Part shown: positions 5,954-6,966 of the stretch, piece after piece
Position numbering within the stretch: position 1 is the stretch's first letter
Layout: the number at the start of each line of letters is the position of its first letter
Source: Chthonomonadaceae bacterium
Lineage (GTDB): Bacteria; Armatimonadota; Chthonomonadetes; Chthonomonadales; Chthonomonadaceae
Assembly: GCA_025355115.1 (NCBI GenBank)
Contig: JANXLO010000684.1
Coordinates: forward strand, 1 to 6,966
Direction of reading: 5' to 3'
DNA length: 6,966 bases
The notes under the pieces: generated by a model
The model's database searches: none
What the model saw: the letters and a program-made list of their open reading frames with translations, nothing else
What the model was told of the DNA's origin: nothing
Program-made: the position numbers and the translations under genes

Positions 5954-6574
5954 TCAGAAGGTTCCGAACAGGCGGTCACCGAAGTCTCCGAGGCCAGGCA
6001 ATATATACCTGCGGGCGTCCAATTGACGATCCAGTGAGGCGGTGATGATGTGCAGAGCGGGGAAGTCGGCCTGTAGCCGCGTCGCGCCTTCGGGTGCAGC
6101 AACTACGCAGAGCAGAATGACCCGCTCAGCCCCCGCCTTGTAGAGCTCTCCGGCTGCCCATGAGGCTGAGCCTCCAGTCGCTAACATCGGGTCGAGAAGG
6201 AGGGCAGTTTTGCCCGTCATTGGCGGCAGTTTGGCGTAGTAGGATGTGGCGATTGCGGTCACTTCGTCCCGTTGCATCCCGAGATATCCAACATGCGTCT
6301 CCGGCAGCATTTCGAGCACCGCGTTGAGCATTCCAAGCCCGGCGCGCAGAATGGGGACCGCCGATATCCCTTCTCGCAACGCAGAGCCCGCAGTCTCCTC
6401 CAAAGGCGTCCGCACCATCAACTCTCGCACCGGTAGTGTGCGCGTGGCCTCGACCAGCAGGATCTGCGTCAGCGCGTGGGTTAACGGGCGGAACTGATCC
6501 GGCGGGGTTGTCTCGTCCCGCAGTCGGGTCAATAGTTGTTTGGCGAGCGCATGCTCCAGTACAGTCAGGGGCAT
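5954..6574 (-). CDS. upp: Uracil phosphoribosyltransferase
   Basis: A 206-residue cytosolic enzyme that joins uracil to PRPP to make UMP and pyrophosphate in pyrimidine salvage. Length and motifs match the bacterial family (about 208 residues): VPILRAGLGM (73-82), YYAKLP (112-117), the PRPP-binding loop LLLDPMLATGGSA (125-137), VVAAPEG (157-163) and the uracil-binding C-terminal GLGDFGDRLFGT (194-205). All key blocks are intact, so an active enzyme is expected. The ATG at 6574 is supported by a strong AAGGAG 5 bases upstream. The start is only 18 bp after the acyltransferase stop, so the two are very probably co-transcribed. No uracil permease gene is next to it. No PyrR-type attenuator is visible in the short gap before it. 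Confidence 0.97.
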   Translation of the reverse strand: MPLTVLEHALAKQLLTRLRDETTPPDQFRPLTHALTQILLVEATRTLPVRELMVRTPLEETAGSALREGISAVPILRAGLGMLNAVLEMLPETHVGYLGMQRDEVTAIATSYYAKLPPMTGKTALLLDPMLATGGSASWAAGELYKAGAERVILLCVVAAPEGATRLQADFPALHIITASLDRQLDARRYILPGLGDFGDRLFGTF

Positions 6575-6579
6575 CTCTT

Positions 6580-6585
6580 CTCCTT
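6580..6585 (-). promoter_or_regulatory. Strong ribosome binding site of upp
   Basis: AAGGAG on the - strand lies 5 bases before the upp ATG, inside the 18-bp gap after the acyltransferase stop. It fixes the upp start and suggests efficient translation within a shared mRNA. Confidence 0.75.
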
Positions 6586-6592
6586 AAAAGGT

Positions 6593-6966
6593 CTAATCGT
6601 CATCGGAAAGCTGCGCGGATCGTTCGGGACTTGGCGGCTCCATCGGGCGTCCACTCGCGGTTAGAAGCTCTGCGATAGCGATCATGATCGCGTCTGAAAT
6701 GGCGGCACGGGGCGTGTCGGGCGCGAACGTCATCGGCTTTCCGAATGCGAGCGTTAGGGGAACTCGCTTCAGTTTTTTTGCGCCGCGCGGAAGCATCTCG
6801 AAGGTACCGATGAGCGCGCAGGGCACGACAGGGACTCCGCTCTTCTGCACCATAAGCCCGACTCCCGGCTGGCCGGGATTGAGCAGGCCGTCGCGCGTTC
6901 GAGTGCCTTCGGGAAACAGCCCGACCGCCTCTCCCTGCGCCAGAAGCTCCAGCGTCCGTCGGAACA
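6593..6966 (-). CDS. plsC: 1-acyl-glycerol-3-phosphate acyltransferase, C-terminal part (partial)
   Basis: This is the C-terminal 123 residues of a PlsC/LPLAT-family acyltransferase; the N-terminus is beyond the right window edge, as the frame stays open to 6966. Such enzymes sit at the inner face of the membrane and acylate lysophosphatidic acid to phosphatidic acid. Visible motifs are LFPEGTRTRDG (about 16-26 of the visible part), the acceptor-binding block III, followed by a glycine/proline stretch and GVPVVPCALIGT (42-53), block IV. The HX4D catalytic block, which lies N-terminal to these, would be outside the window. The protein ends with an acidic, Pro/Ser-rich tail (SAQLSDDD). A Met at 6853 is internal and is not the start, because block III lies upstream of it. 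It precedes upp by 18 bp. Family is confident; the exact acyl acceptor is not. Confidence 0.92.
   Translation of the reverse strand, partial: FRRTLELLAQGEAVGLFPEGTRTRDGLLNPGQPGVGLMVQKSGVPVVPCALIGTFEMLPRGAKKLKRVPLTLAFGKPMTFAPDTPRAAISDAIMIAIAELLTASGRPMEPPSPERSAQLSDDD

Noticed and set aside
6593..6853. A small stand-alone gene starting at the Met at 6853
   Set aside because: The frame continues upstream without a stop to the window edge and encodes FPEGTR, so this is an internal Met of a larger acyltransferase.

Overview
The window looks like a stretch of chromosome from a GC-rich, free-living bacterium. The mix of genes (a Tat-exported sulfite-oxidase-like molybdoenzyme, a bacterial ComB homologue, a GxxExxY protein and an MFS carrier of a type common in soil bacteria) fits an Acidobacteriota-like genome best. 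That assignment is inference from gene content; there is no rRNA or other taxonomic marker. Nothing looks like phage, plasmid or CRISPR.

Layout: the left end (1-1320) is on the + strand. It holds what may be the last codons of an upstream gene, then a complete molybdopterin oxidoreductase of the sulfite oxidase family. From 1502 to the right edge every gene is on the - strand. In transcription order these are plsC-type acyltransferase (cut by the window edge), upp, a 150-bp intergenic region with a good extended -10 promoter, a macro-domain-like protein, comB, a short-chain dehydrogenase, an MFS transporter and a GxxExxY protein. Gaps between these genes are 18-63 bp except the promoter-bearing one. 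Two transcription units are therefore likely: plsC-upp, and macro-comB-SDR-MFS-GxxExxY.

The two strands converge on a 181-bp intergenic region at 1321-1501. It carries the most striking structure in the window: a perfect 40-bp inverted repeat (1347-1386 and 1495-1534) around a 108-bp centre that contains three smaller hairpins. Together they make a roughly 188-bp cloverleaf-like palindromic element. Its right arm runs into the GxxExxY gene and encodes that protein's last ten residues and its stop codon.

How the genes work together: plsC and upp are housekeeping genes (phosphatidic acid synthesis and uracil salvage). The macro-like/comB/SDR/MFS set has no pathway I can name. ComB is a coenzyme M biosynthesis enzyme in methanogens, but no other coenzyme M gene is visible here, so its role in this organism is open.
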